Origin: Alcaligenaceae bacterium
Lineage (GTDB): Bacteria > Pseudomonadota > Gammaproteobacteria > Burkholderiales > Burkholderiaceae_B
Assembly: GCA_013416395.1 (NCBI GenBank)
Contig: JACCEP010000001.1
Location: 829,225 to 893,224, forward strand
Direction of reading: 5' to 3'
DNA length: 64,000 bases
Both the position numbers and the translations under genes were made by a program. The notes beneath the pieces are model-generated. The model had not been told where the DNA came from and made no database searches. It was given only the letters and a program-made list of their open reading frames with translations. Positions 52,889 to 61,036 of this stretch are shown one piece after another; position 1 is the stretch's first letter, and each line of letters starts with the position of its first letter.

Positions 52889-54484
52889 ATGCAGCTGCTA
52901 AATACCCTGCCGGGCGTGCTTGCGCACCATGTGGCCACCCGGCCCCATGACGTTGCCTTTATTGATGGCGATGAAACGGTTACCTTTGAGCAGTTCAGCC
53001 AGTTGTGCAGTCGTACGGCCGCCTGGCTTGCTGCGCAGGGCGTAGAGCCAGGCGACAGGGTGGCGGTATGGCTGGTTAATCGCATAGAGTGGTTGGCGCT
53101 GTATATTGGCTTGTCGCACATTGGCGCCACGCTGGTAACCGTCAATACCCGCTACCGTTCACATGAACTGGAATACATCCTGGAGCGCTCCCGGGCCAGC
53201 ATGCTGGTGCTCGAGCTTAACTTTCGCAAGATTGATTTTGCAGGCGTTCTGGCCGGGGTTGATTCTCAAGCCGCAAAAACGGTGCGGCGTGTCGTGGTGC
53301 TTAACCCCGAAGCACCTATACCTCAAAAAATACTGGGCAAGCCAACCGTTGCATTCCGTCTGGCCTCGTTGCCGTCCCATAGCGTACCCGTCACCGGCAC
53401 GGCAGACTCGCTCAACATTCTTTTTACAACCTCGGGAACGACCAGCGGCCCCAAGCTTGTCATGCATTCACAACGTACGGTTGCGCTTCACAGCCAGCGG
53501 GTTGCGCAGGCCTATGGCTTTGAACAGCCAGGCGCCTGCCTGCTTGCGTCGTTGCCGTTTTGTGGCGTGTTCGGCTTTAACGCGGTGTTTGCTGCCTTCG
53601 CGGCAGGCAAGCCCTCGGTCATCATGGATACCTTCGACGGGCCCGAGGCAGCGCGATTGATAAACCAGCACGGCATTACGCATTTGTTTGGCAGTGATGA
53701 AATGTTTCGGCGCATTCTGGACTATGGCGTCGGCGATACGCCGTTTCCGTCAGCGCGTGTTTTCGGCTTTGCCTCGTTCCATCCCCGCATGGAAGAGTTC
53801 GGGCGTGAGGCATGGCGCCGTGGTGTTCCCTTATATGGTTTGTACGGCTCAAGTGAAGTGCAGGCGCTGTTTTCAATAAGCCGGGAATCGACCGCGATGG
53901 GCGAACGGCTCAAGGGCGGAGGCCTGCCGGCCAATAGCGCGGCGCAGATCCGGATTCGCGACATCGAGACGGGCAAAATTCTGCCAGTGGGCCAAAGTGG
54001 CGCCATTGAGATCAAATCTGACACCAATTTCACCGGATACCTCGACAATCCGGATGAAACACGCAAAGTCATCGATGCAGATGGGTTTTTCCACACCGGA
54101 GACATAGGCTATCTGCGTGAAGATGGCAGCTTCGTCTATGTGGCGCGTCAGGGCGACGCCATTCGGCTGTCTGGGTATCTGGTGAGCCCTACCGAAATAG
54201 AAGACGCTCTGAAAGCGCAGCATGGTGTTGCCAATGCCCAGGTGGTGTCGGTAGAGGTTGACGGCCAGGTGCGCTGCGCCGCGTTCGTGATTGCAGAGCA
54301 CGGCGAGGTGCTGCAAGAGGCCGCCCTGAAAGCCGCTGTAGCGGCGACGCTTGCGCCCTTCAAGGTGCCCGTGCGCATCTGGTCGGTGGCGGAGTTTCCC
54401 GTTACGCAAAGCTCAAACGGGTCGAAGATTCAGCGAGGCAAGCTGCGCGAAATGGCAGCGCAACGCATCAAGGAAACAGTATGA
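52889..54484 (+). CDS. AMP-forming acyl-CoA ligase / synthetase
   Basis: A 531-residue adenylate-forming enzyme. ATP-binding P-loop: LFTTSGTTSGPKLVMHS. Further motifs are GLYGSSEVQALF, the hinge FHTGDIGYLREDGSFVYVARQGDAIRLSGYLVSPTEIEDAL, and a C-terminal catalytic lysine region SNGSKIQRGKLRE. It should activate the carboxylate imported by the liv system to its CoA thioester. The acid is unknown; the variant motif TSGTTSGPK and GSSEV are not diagnostic. It is sandwiched between livF and the MaoC gene, overlapping the latter by 4 bases. Confidence 0.92.
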   Translation: MQLLNTLPGVLAHHVATRPHDVAFIDGDETVTFEQFSQLCSRTAAWLAAQGVEPGDRVAVWLVNRIEWLALYIGLSHIGATLVTVNTRYRSHELEYILERSRASMLVLELNFRKIDFAGVLAGVDSQAAKTVRRVVVLNPEAPIPQKILGKPTVAFRLASLPSHSVPVTGTADSLNILFTTSGTTSGPKLVMHSQRTVALHSQRVAQAYGFEQPGACLLASLPFCGVFGFNAVFAAFAAGKPSVIMDTFDGPEAARLINQHGITHLFGSDEMFRRILDYGVGDTPFPSARVFGFASFHPRMEEFGREAWRRGVPLYGLYGSSEVQALFSISRESTAMGERLKGGGLPANSAAQIRIRDIETGKILPVGQSGAIEIKSDTNFTGYLDNPDETRKVIDADGFFHTGDIGYLREDGSFVYVARQGDAIRLSGYLVSPTEIEDALKAQHGVANAQVVSVEVDGQVRCAAFVIAEHGEVLQEAALKAAVAATLAPFKVPVRIWSVAEFPVTQSSNGSKIQRGKLREMAAQRIKETV

Positions 54485-54948
54485 GCACTTATTATCTTGA
54501 AGATTTTGCCGTGGACCAAGCGTTCCAAAGCGGCGGCCGCACCATTACAGAGGCAGACCTTACGTTTTTCTCTATGGTGTCAGGCGACTGGAACCCGCTG
54601 CATGTCGATGCCGAGTTTGCCAAAACGACGCGATTCGGGCAACGCGTTGTACATGGCGCATTGGGCATCGCGATCAGCACAGGCATGTTGCATGAGTTGG
54701 GCATTTTTCATGATTCCGTCATTGCCATGCTGGGTTTGCGCAACTGGAACTTTCTCGCCCCCTTGTTTGTGAATGACACCATACATCTAAAGCTAACCAT
54801 TACCTCGGTCGACCTCGGCAAAAGTGGTAATAGCGGCAAGCTGGGCCGTCGCTTTCAGTTGATTAACCAGCATGGGGAAGTCGTCCAGGAAGGCGAAAGT
54901 GATGTGCTCGTGCTGACGCATCAAGGCGCAGAAAAAAGAAAGAAATGA
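54481..54948 (+). CDS. MaoC-like (R)-specific enoyl-CoA hydratase domain protein
   Basis: A 155-residue hot-dog-fold protein with the hydratase-2 motif: DWNPLHVDAEFAKTTRFGQRVVHGALGIAIS, containing the catalytic Asp/His pair. It should hydrate an enoyl-CoA made from the acid activated by the preceding ligase. It overlaps the ligase by 4 bases and ends the liv operon. No terminator is obvious in the 152-base gap before rmlC. Confidence 0.92.
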   Translation: MSTYYLEDFAVDQAFQSGGRTITEADLTFFSMVSGDWNPLHVDAEFAKTTRFGQRVVHGALGIAISTGMLHELGIFHDSVIAMLGLRNWNFLAPLFVNDTIHLKLTITSVDLGKSGNSGKLGRRFQLINQHGEVVQEGESDVLVLTHQGAEKRKK

Positions 54949-55100
54949 CGGCTGCCGGGCCGGTCGGCTTGCAAGGCATGAAGCCAGGCGCGGGCGACTT
55001 TGAGGCCAGACGACGTGGCCTTGGTGGTTGGGTATCGGCCGCCGCGTAAAATAAGCCTGTAAGGCGGCTTTCTGCTGCCCGCGTACAGGATTTTTCCGTA

Positions 55101-55721
55101 ATGATGGTGCTTGACACCCCGCTGCCAGGTTTGAAGCGCATCGAAACGCCCGTGTTTCATGATGATCGTGGCTTCTTCCTCGAAACCTTTCGTGCCTCAA
55201 GTTATGCCAGCCTGCTTGGTTCAGGTGTGGCGTTCGTCCAGGATAACTTCAGCTATTCACGTCATGGCGTGCTGCGCGGCATGCACTACCAGGTAAAGCA
55301 GCCCCAGGGCAAGCTGGTACGAGTCGTGTATGGGCAGGTGTTTGATGTGGTGGTTGATATGCGGCCAGCGTCGCCCACGTTTGGGCGCTGGCATGGTATT
55401 AACCTGTCTGCCTGCGCAGCGGGGCAAAACGGCAACATCGGCGGCGGCAGTGCTCAAACCCCCGCTGCCACAGCACAGCCATCCGTCGAAACCCAATTGT
55501 GGATACCGCCAGGCTTTGCGCATGGGTTTCTGGTGCTTTCTGATCATGCCATGGTCGAATACAAATGCACGCAGACCTACCAGCCCGACGATGAGGCCTG
55601 TCTTAAGTGGGATGATGATGAAGTTGGCATCGCGTGGCCTTCTTGCCAGCCCATACTCTCAGAAAAAGACCAGCGCGGCCTTAGCCTGAAAACCTTGCGT
55701 GCGACGGGTCGGTTGCCGTGA
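55101..55721 (+). CDS. rmlC: dTDP-4-dehydrorhamnose 3,5-epimerase
   Basis: A 206-residue cupin. ETPVFHDDRGFFLETF, FVQDNFSYSRHGVLRGMHYQ (with the catalytic His) and the Tyr/Asp region QLWIPPGFAHGFLVLSDHAMVEYKCTQTYQP are all in place. It makes dTDP-4-dehydro-L-rhamnose. Residues about 105-130 are a Gly/Ala/Gln/Thr-rich insertion between INLSA and TQLWIPPG that usual RmlC proteins lack. The gene ends in a GTGA overlap with rmlD. Confidence 0.95.
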   Translation: MMVLDTPLPGLKRIETPVFHDDRGFFLETFRASSYASLLGSGVAFVQDNFSYSRHGVLRGMHYQVKQPQGKLVRVVYGQVFDVVVDMRPASPTFGRWHGINLSACAAGQNGNIGGGSAQTPAATAQPSVETQLWIPPGFAHGFLVLSDHAMVEYKCTQTYQPDDEACLKWDDDEVGIAWPSCQPILSEKDQRGLSLKTLRATGRLP

Positions 55722-56638
55722 TTGTGCTGCTGACGGGTGGTAGCGGGCAACTGGGGCGCTGCCTGCTGGATCGTATGCCCTCGACTTGGTGCGTTGCGGC
55801 ACCCGCGCAGCATGAACTCGATATCGTTAACGAGCAGGCCGTCCAGGCCTATGTGGCTGACTTGCGGCCGGCACTTATCATTAATGCGGCAGCGTATACC
55901 GCTGTCGACAAGGCAGAGGATGACGTGCAGGCGGCCTATGACGTTAATGCCCACGGTGCCGAGAGCCTTGCCCGGGCGGCAGCCCGTATTGGTGCCGGCC
56001 TGCTGCATGTTTCTACGGATTATGTGTTTGATGGCGGCAGTGATCGGCCTTATGTTGAAACAGATACTGCCAGGCCTCTGAACGTGTACGGGCACAGCAA
56101 GCTTGCAGGCGAAATGGCGGTGTTGCAGGCGCTGCCTCAGGCGATTGTTATTCGCAGTTCATGGCTGTTCAGCGAATACGGCCATAATTTTGTGCGCACC
56201 ATGCTGCGGTTGGCGGTCAATGGCGCAGAGCAGGTGCAGGTGGTTGACGACCAGCTTGGGTTTCCGACGTATGCCGGCGACCTGGCAGATGTGCTTATTG
56301 CCCTTGCTGACCGCATGCCCAATGCCGCCGCAGGCCTTTACCATTATTGTGGTGCAGGTAACGAAACCCACCCCGTTTCCTGGTGCGAGTTTGCCCGTGC
56401 AGTTTTTGACTGCGCAGGCCATGTGAGCCCGCCTCTGCAATTGCCCGTGTTGCTGCCCATCGATACTAGCGCTTACCCGACTGCAGCCAGACGCCCGATG
56501 TTTTCAGCGCTGTCTTGCGAGAAATTAGCCGCAGTTGGGCTGACAGACCCACAAACCTTACCGCCACTGCTGAATCGAACATGGCGCGCCGCCTTGCAGC
56601 GGGTGGTGTGCGAGCTACTTGAGCAACGACGGGATTGA
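55718..56638 (+). CDS. rmlD: dTDP-4-dehydrorhamnose reductase
   Basis: A 306-residue short-chain dehydrogenase-like enzyme with a GTG start overlapping the rmlC stop. The nucleotide motif is LTGGSGQLGRCLL, followed by INAAAYTAVDKAEDD and STDYVFDGGSDRPYVE; the catalytic Tyr and Lys are in YGHSKLAGE. It makes dTDP-L-rhamnose for surface polysaccharide. It is convergent with pgi, 45 bases away. Confidence 0.96.
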   Translation: MIVLLTGGSGQLGRCLLDRMPSTWCVAAPAQHELDIVNEQAVQAYVADLRPALIINAAAYTAVDKAEDDVQAAYDVNAHGAESLARAAARIGAGLLHVSTDYVFDGGSDRPYVETDTARPLNVYGHSKLAGEMAVLQALPQAIVIRSSWLFSEYGHNFVRTMLRLAVNGAEQVQVVDDQLGFPTYAGDLADVLIALADRMPNAAAGLYHYCGAGNETHPVSWCEFARAVFDCAGHVSPPLQLPVLLPIDTSAYPTAARRPMFSALSCEKLAAVGLTDPQTLPPLLNRTWRAALQRVVCELLEQRRD

Positions 56639-56683
56639 GGCCTGCGTCAGGTGCTAGTTGGCAGGCTAAGTGGCAGGTTACGG

Positions 56684-58261
56684 CTAATCCCGAAACTGAT
56701 CCACCCAGTGCGCCGTTGACGCATCATGCCTGGCGTCGACAGGTGCGCCCGAAAGCTCGTTCAAAATGCCTTTGGCCAGCACTTTGCCATACTCTACCCC
56801 CCATTGATCAAAGGGGTTAATGCCCCACACCAGCCCCTGTACAAACACCTTGTGCTCATAGAGCGCCAGCAGTGCTCCGAGCGCATAGGGCGACAAGCGC
56901 GGCAATACGATTAGCGTTGAAGGGCGGCCCCCTGCGTGTACTTTGTGATGAGCCAGCCAGTGTGCCTTGTCGGTGTCCATGCCTTCGTCAAGGCATTGCT
57001 GCACGGCTGCCTCGTAGCTTTTACCTTTGAGCAATGCCTCGCGTTGGGCGAGGCAGTTGGCGAGCAGGCGTTTGTGGTGTTCTGGCCAGCCATGGTCAGC
57101 CTGCTGGCAGACAATAAAGTCGACCGGTGCGCCATCGCTGCCCTGATGCAGCCACTGAAAAAAGGTGTGTTGCGCGTCAGTGCCCGGCATACCCCACACA
57201 GCAGGCCCCGTCGGTATTTCGACGGCACCGCCGGCAAGGTCTGTAGACTTGCCCAATGATTCCATTTCCATTTGCTGTATGTAGGGCACCAGGCTGGAAA
57301 GACGAAAATCATAGGGTGCAATGTTCAGTGAGCCGTAGCCGAGCACGCTGCGATTGACGATGCCAGACATGGCCAGCTGAACAGGTGCGTTCAGGTGGGC
57401 AGGCGCTTCGGCAAAATGGGCATCCATGGCCGAGGCACCCGCCTGCATGCCGGCAACTACATCGGTGTCCACCGATAGCGCAGTGGTAAGGCTTACCGAA
57501 GACCACAGCGAAAACCTGCCGCCCACCCAGTCCCAGAACGTGAACACATGATTTCGGGGGATACCCCATTTGTACGCAACCTCGGGTCGCGCGGTGATTG
57601 CTACGATCTGGTCATAAGGGTTTTCAACGCCGGCCGCCTTCAGCCATTCGAGCGCACGCTGGCCATTTTCAAGCGTTTCGGCCGTGGTAAACGATTTGGA
57701 GGCCAGCACAATAAGCGTGTCGTGGGCGTCCAGGCCTGCCAGCCCACCCTGTATGGCATGGCCATCGATATTGGCCACAAAATGCACGGTACGCCATGCG
57801 CCGGCATAGCCAAACGCGTCGACGGCCAGCCTTACGCCCCAGTCACTGCCGCCTATGCCAATATGCACAACATTACGCCAGCGCCGTTCAGAGTCGGCCT
57901 GGCGTACGAATTCAGTAAGTCGCTGACGTTCAGCAGCGACCTCATCAATAGGGTCGGGTTCGCGCAGCGCAGTATGCCAGGCCGCACGCTCCTCGGTAAC
58001 ATTGGCCATGCCGCCCTGCAGCAGGCGGTCGCGCATTAGCCCAAAGTCGCGTGCCCGTAGCAACGCGTCGGTGGCCTCGGCAAGCGCGTCAGAATAACCT
58101 TGTCCACTAACATCGACATGCAACCCGGCTGCATTGATAATGCGCAGGCTGTGATCGTGTATTGGGGAATTGCGCGCCGCAGTTTCAAATGCCGCCCACT
58201 CAGGGAGCAGACGCAGCGGTTGAAACCCGGACGGGCCAGTGAAGATAGATGAGTCGGCCAC
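56684..58261 (-). CDS. pgi: Glucose-6-phosphate isomerase
   Basis: A 525-residue enzyme. Signatures are NVVHIGIGGSDWGVRLAVDAF, ASKSFTTAETLENGQRALEWL, FWDWVGGRFSLWSSVSL and, near the end, FVQGLVWGINPFDQWGVEYGKVLA. It interconverts glucose-6-P and fructose-6-P. GTG 58261 is chosen because AAAGGAG stands 5-6 bases upstream; an ATG twelve codons earlier has no such site. It lies on the opposite strand between rmlD and rmlB, and supplies hexose phosphates to sugar-nucleotide synthesis. Confidence 0.96.
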   Translation of the reverse strand: MADSSIFTGPSGFQPLRLLPEWAAFETAARNSPIHDHSLRIINAAGLHVDVSGQGYSDALAEATDALLRARDFGLMRDRLLQGGMANVTEERAAWHTALREPDPIDEVAAERQRLTEFVRQADSERRWRNVVHIGIGGSDWGVRLAVDAFGYAGAWRTVHFVANIDGHAIQGGLAGLDAHDTLIVLASKSFTTAETLENGQRALEWLKAAGVENPYDQIVAITARPEVAYKWGIPRNHVFTFWDWVGGRFSLWSSVSLTTALSVDTDVVAGMQAGASAMDAHFAEAPAHLNAPVQLAMSGIVNRSVLGYGSLNIAPYDFRLSSLVPYIQQMEMESLGKSTDLAGGAVEIPTGPAVWGMPGTDAQHTFFQWLHQGSDGAPVDFIVCQQADHGWPEHHKRLLANCLAQREALLKGKSYEAAVQQCLDEGMDTDKAHWLAHHKVHAGGRPSTLIVLPRLSPYALGALLALYEHKVFVQGLVWGINPFDQWGVEYGKVLAKGILNELSGAPVDARHDASTAHWVDQFRD

Positions 58262-58417
58262 GACAACTCCTTTCGGGCACAGATGAATGGGGTTCATTGT
58301 ATAGCCCGAAAGAAAATAGCGAAGTATGTGCCAAGGTGGCCCACAACTAAAGGTGTGGGCTACAGCGCATGAGCGCGCATCGTCCGGCGCCGCCAGACGT
58401 GTGTGCGTCAGGTCAGA

Positions 58418-58675
58418 TCAGCGGCGGCGCGGCGTGCGAGCTACAGGTGTACGGCCGGCGATATGACGGAAAGTGATACGGCCTTTGCTCAGGTCGTACG
58501 GGGACATCTCGAGCGAGACTTTGTCACCGGCCAGTATGCGAATGTGATGCTTGCGCATTTTGCCGCCGGTGTAAGCAACAATGGGGTGCCCATTGTCGAG
58601 GGTGACGCGGAAACGTGAGTCGGGCAATACTTCGGTGACGAGCCCGCCCATTTCAATTAATTCTTCTTTGGCCAT
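58418..58675 (-). CDS. infA: Translation initiation factor IF-1
   Basis: An 85-residue S1-like OB-fold protein: [67 protein letters not shown] basic C-terminal tail (PVARTPRRR) makes it longer than the 72-residue ribosomal-operon type. Burkholderiales usually have a second infA of this longer type away from the ribosomal protein operon, so this is probably that copy. ATG 58675 follows GGAGTACAC. Confidence 0.95.
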   Translation of the reverse strand: MAKEELIEMGGLVTEVLPDSRFRVTLDNGHPIVAYTGGKMRKHHIRILAGDKVSLEMSPYDLSKGRITFRHIAGRTPVARTPRRR

Positions 58676-59237
58676 GTGTACTCCTGCAAAAAAACAATAG
58701 GTTCACGCTGATATGTGGGAGCCACCAGTGGAAGCTCGACCATCATATACAGCGTGGCAATCTTGCAAGCGCGCAGAAAAAAAGCAAAGAGAAGGGGCCT
58801 ATTCTGCAGCAAGCGATGCCTGTCGCCCAAAAGGGGCTAGAGGATGGTGATTGCTTCGTTAGCGCCTGGGAGCGCTGTGTGCTGCGTTTCGTGAGAAACG
58901 TGTATGGAACTAAAACCAGGCAGCATGCAAGACCAGAAAAGGTATACCTGCAGCTGAAATGAGGTGGCATCTGAACTAGACGCGAAAGCTAGCGGGCATA
59001 TGATGCAGGTGTGGCCCGACTAATTATGTACTGGTCTTGGTAGGGCTGCTAAAAACACAAAGCAAACAAATGCTTAGCCTCTATATGGTAACACGTGGCG
59101 TATCGATGTACCAGAAGTTTATACTGCTGGCTTTGGGCGCGGTGCAGTGTCGCTGCGCTGCAACATTTTTTGTGGAAACGCGGCTGGCCAGAGACACTAT
59201 TGCGCCTCGATACAGTTAGCGCTTATAGAGCATGGGC
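58676..59237. other. Gene-free region between infA and rmlB with two adjacent hairpins
   Basis: This 562-base stretch has no convincing protein. It contains AGCGC/GCGCT (58861-58876) and, 8 bases later, CGTTTC/GAAACG (58885-58900), each able to form a small hairpin, neither followed by T residues. The divergent promoters of infA and rmlB should be here; I cannot place them. Confidence 0.5.
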
Positions 59238-60287
59238 ATGAAGATTCTGGTTACCGGTGGCGCTGGCTTTATTGGTTCTGCGCTGATCCGGCATATTATC
59301 CGCCACACCCACGACAGTGTGATCAATGTAGACAAGCTGACGTATGCAGGCAGCCTTGAGGCGCTCGAAGACGCCAGTGACAGCTCGCGCTACCAGTTTG
59401 AACGCCTTGATATCTGCAACAGGGCCGGGCTTGATCGTGTATTTCAGAAGCACCAACCAGATGCCGTCATGCATCTGGCAGCAGAGTCGCATGTGGATAA
59501 ATCCATTGCCGGCCCTGCCGCCTTTATCGAAACAAACGTCGTTGGCACCTATACATTGCTTGAGGCCACCTATGCCTATTGGCGTCGCCTTGATACCTCC
59601 GCACAGGCAAAGTTCCGGTTTCTTCAGGTATCCACCGATGAAGTGTTTGGCGATCTTGGGTCATCAACGGCGCAGTTTACGGAAACCAGTGCTTATGCGC
59701 CCAGCTCGCCCTATTCTGCCAGCAAGGCCGGCGCTGATCATCTGGTGCGGGCCTGGCATCGCACCTATGGCCTGCCGACGTTGCTTACGCACTGCTCGAA
59801 TAACTATGGGCCTTACCAGTTTCCCGAAAAGCTCATCCCAGTGATGATTGCTCACGCACTTGAAGGCAGGCCACTGTCGCTTTATGGCGATGGCTTGCAT
59901 GAGCGCGACTGGCTTTATGTCGAAGACCATGCGCGCGCCCTGCACACCGTTACTTCACGTGCAGCACCAGGCACGTCATGGAATATCGGCGGTGATAGCG
60001 GGCAGCGCAATATCGACGTTGTGCGTGCGCTTTGTGAACTGCTGCAAGCGTTGACGCCAGCCCGGCCAGCAGGTGTACGGCATTACGAAGACTTGATCCG
60101 ATACGTCGATGACCGCCCCGGCCATGACAGGCGTTACAGCATTGATGCGTCAAAAATCCATAGTGAGCTGGGCTGGGCGCCGCACGAGACCTTTCAGACG
60201 GGCCTGCGAAAAACAGTAAAGTGGTATCTGGCTAACCGTGATTGGTGCGAGCATCGGCTTAACTTTACAGCGCAGAAGGAAGAGTAA
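59238..60287 (+). CDS. rmlB: dTDP-glucose 4,6-dehydratase
   Basis: A 349-residue extended short-chain dehydrogenase. NAD motif: [18 protein letters not shown]. Then [12 protein letters not shown] and [14 protein letters not shown] carry the Asp/Glu pair, [15 protein letters not shown] the Tyr-x-x-x-Lys, and [15 protein letters not shown] and [18 protein letters not shown] follow. It makes dTDP-4-keto-6-deoxyglucose. Two ATG codons six bases apart could serve; the second gives the family start MKILVTGG. rmlA, which supplies its substrate, is not in the window. Confidence 0.96.
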   Translation: MKILVTGGAGFIGSALIRHIIRHTHDSVINVDKLTYAGSLEALEDASDSSRYQFERLDICNRAGLDRVFQKHQPDAVMHLAAESHVDKSIAGPAAFIETNVVGTYTLLEATYAYWRRLDTSAQAKFRFLQVSTDEVFGDLGSSTAQFTETSAYAPSSPYSASKAGADHLVRAWHRTYGLPTLLTHCSNNYGPYQFPEKLIPVMIAHALEGRPLSLYGDGLHERDWLYVEDHARALHTVTSRAAPGTSWNIGGDSGQRNIDVVRALCELLQALTPARPAGVRHYEDLIRYVDDRPGHDRRYSIDASKIHSELGWAPHETFQTGLRKTVKWYLANRDWCEHRLNFTAQKEE

Positions 60288-60289
60288 CC

Positions 60290-60721
60290 ATGAGCAGACC
60301 ACAACCATTATCGCGTTCGGCGTTTCAGGTGTTCGTTCCAATCACGACGCGCTGGATGGACAATGATGTGTACGGCCACGTCAACAATGTTACCTACTAT
60401 TCTTACTTCGATACCGCCGTCAACACGTACCTGATTGATCAGGGTGCACTCAATATCGAAGACGGTGCAGTCATTGGCCTGGTTGTGGAAACGGGTTGTC
60501 AGTATTTTGAGCCCGTATCCTTTCCTGAAAACATTGAGGTCGGGTTTCGCGTTGCCCATCTTGGCAACAGCAGCGTTCGGTACGAACTGGCGGTTTTCAG
60601 GCAAGGGGCATCAAGCGCCGCGGCCCAGGGCCACTTTATTCATGTGTATGTCGATCGCCAGACCCGGCGGCCTGTTGCTTTACCTGAGGTGTTCAGAAGT
60701 GTGCTTGAGCCGTTGAGTTAG
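60290..60721 (+). CDS. 4-hydroxybenzoyl-CoA-type acyl-CoA thioesterase
   Basis: A 143-residue hot-dog-fold protein of the YbgC/FcbC type. The motif [29 protein letters not shown] contains the catalytic Asp and the following His-Val-Asn-Asn. It hydrolyses an acyl-CoA of unknown identity. It starts 2 bases after the rmlB stop and is surely co-transcribed, yet no sugar pathway needs a thioesterase, so the pairing may only be positional. Confidence 0.92.
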   Translation: MSRPQPLSRSAFQVFVPITTRWMDNDVYGHVNNVTYYSYFDTAVNTYLIDQGALNIEDGAVIGLVVETGCQYFEPVSFPENIEVGFRVAHLGNSSVRYELAVFRQGASSAAAQGHFIHVYVDRQTRRPVALPEVFRSVLEPLS

Positions 60722-61036
60722 CTTTTTATAATCTTAGGCTGCATAAGCTCTGGTGTGCCATGGGCACAGACGGGTTCCTAAAGAGCCCCTTCGGGCCATA
60801 CACTGCATTACCGTGTACAAACGCATACTTGCGTTGGACCATCTGCAAGGTTGTTCATAATATGAAGCAACGGGCCCGCACGGGCAGCAAACTCGGCAGG
60901 GCAATGGGCCACACTCGCTCATTGTCGCTGAACAGCCCGCAGGCTTTACGCTATTACAGAGTGTAATCCGAACTTTTGCGCTTAATCTCGGTGCTATTAT
61001 CCGGCTGTCTTTAGTTATTCGTTCGTCTCCGCGCCC
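60722..61036. other. Leader region of the O-antigen ligase gene
   Basis: This 315-base gap has no gene. It holds a 15-base palindrome ATTACA-GAG-TGTAAT (60953-60967) about 70 bases before the ligase start, with a TATTAT box (61003 area) nearby. These look like regulator and promoter elements, but I found no convincing -35. Confidence 0.4.

Noticed and set aside
58743..58970. 75-codon open frame on the minus strand between infA and rmlB
   Set aside because: Cys/Phe/Ser-rich with no domain, no ribosome-binding site and biased composition; treated as noncoding.
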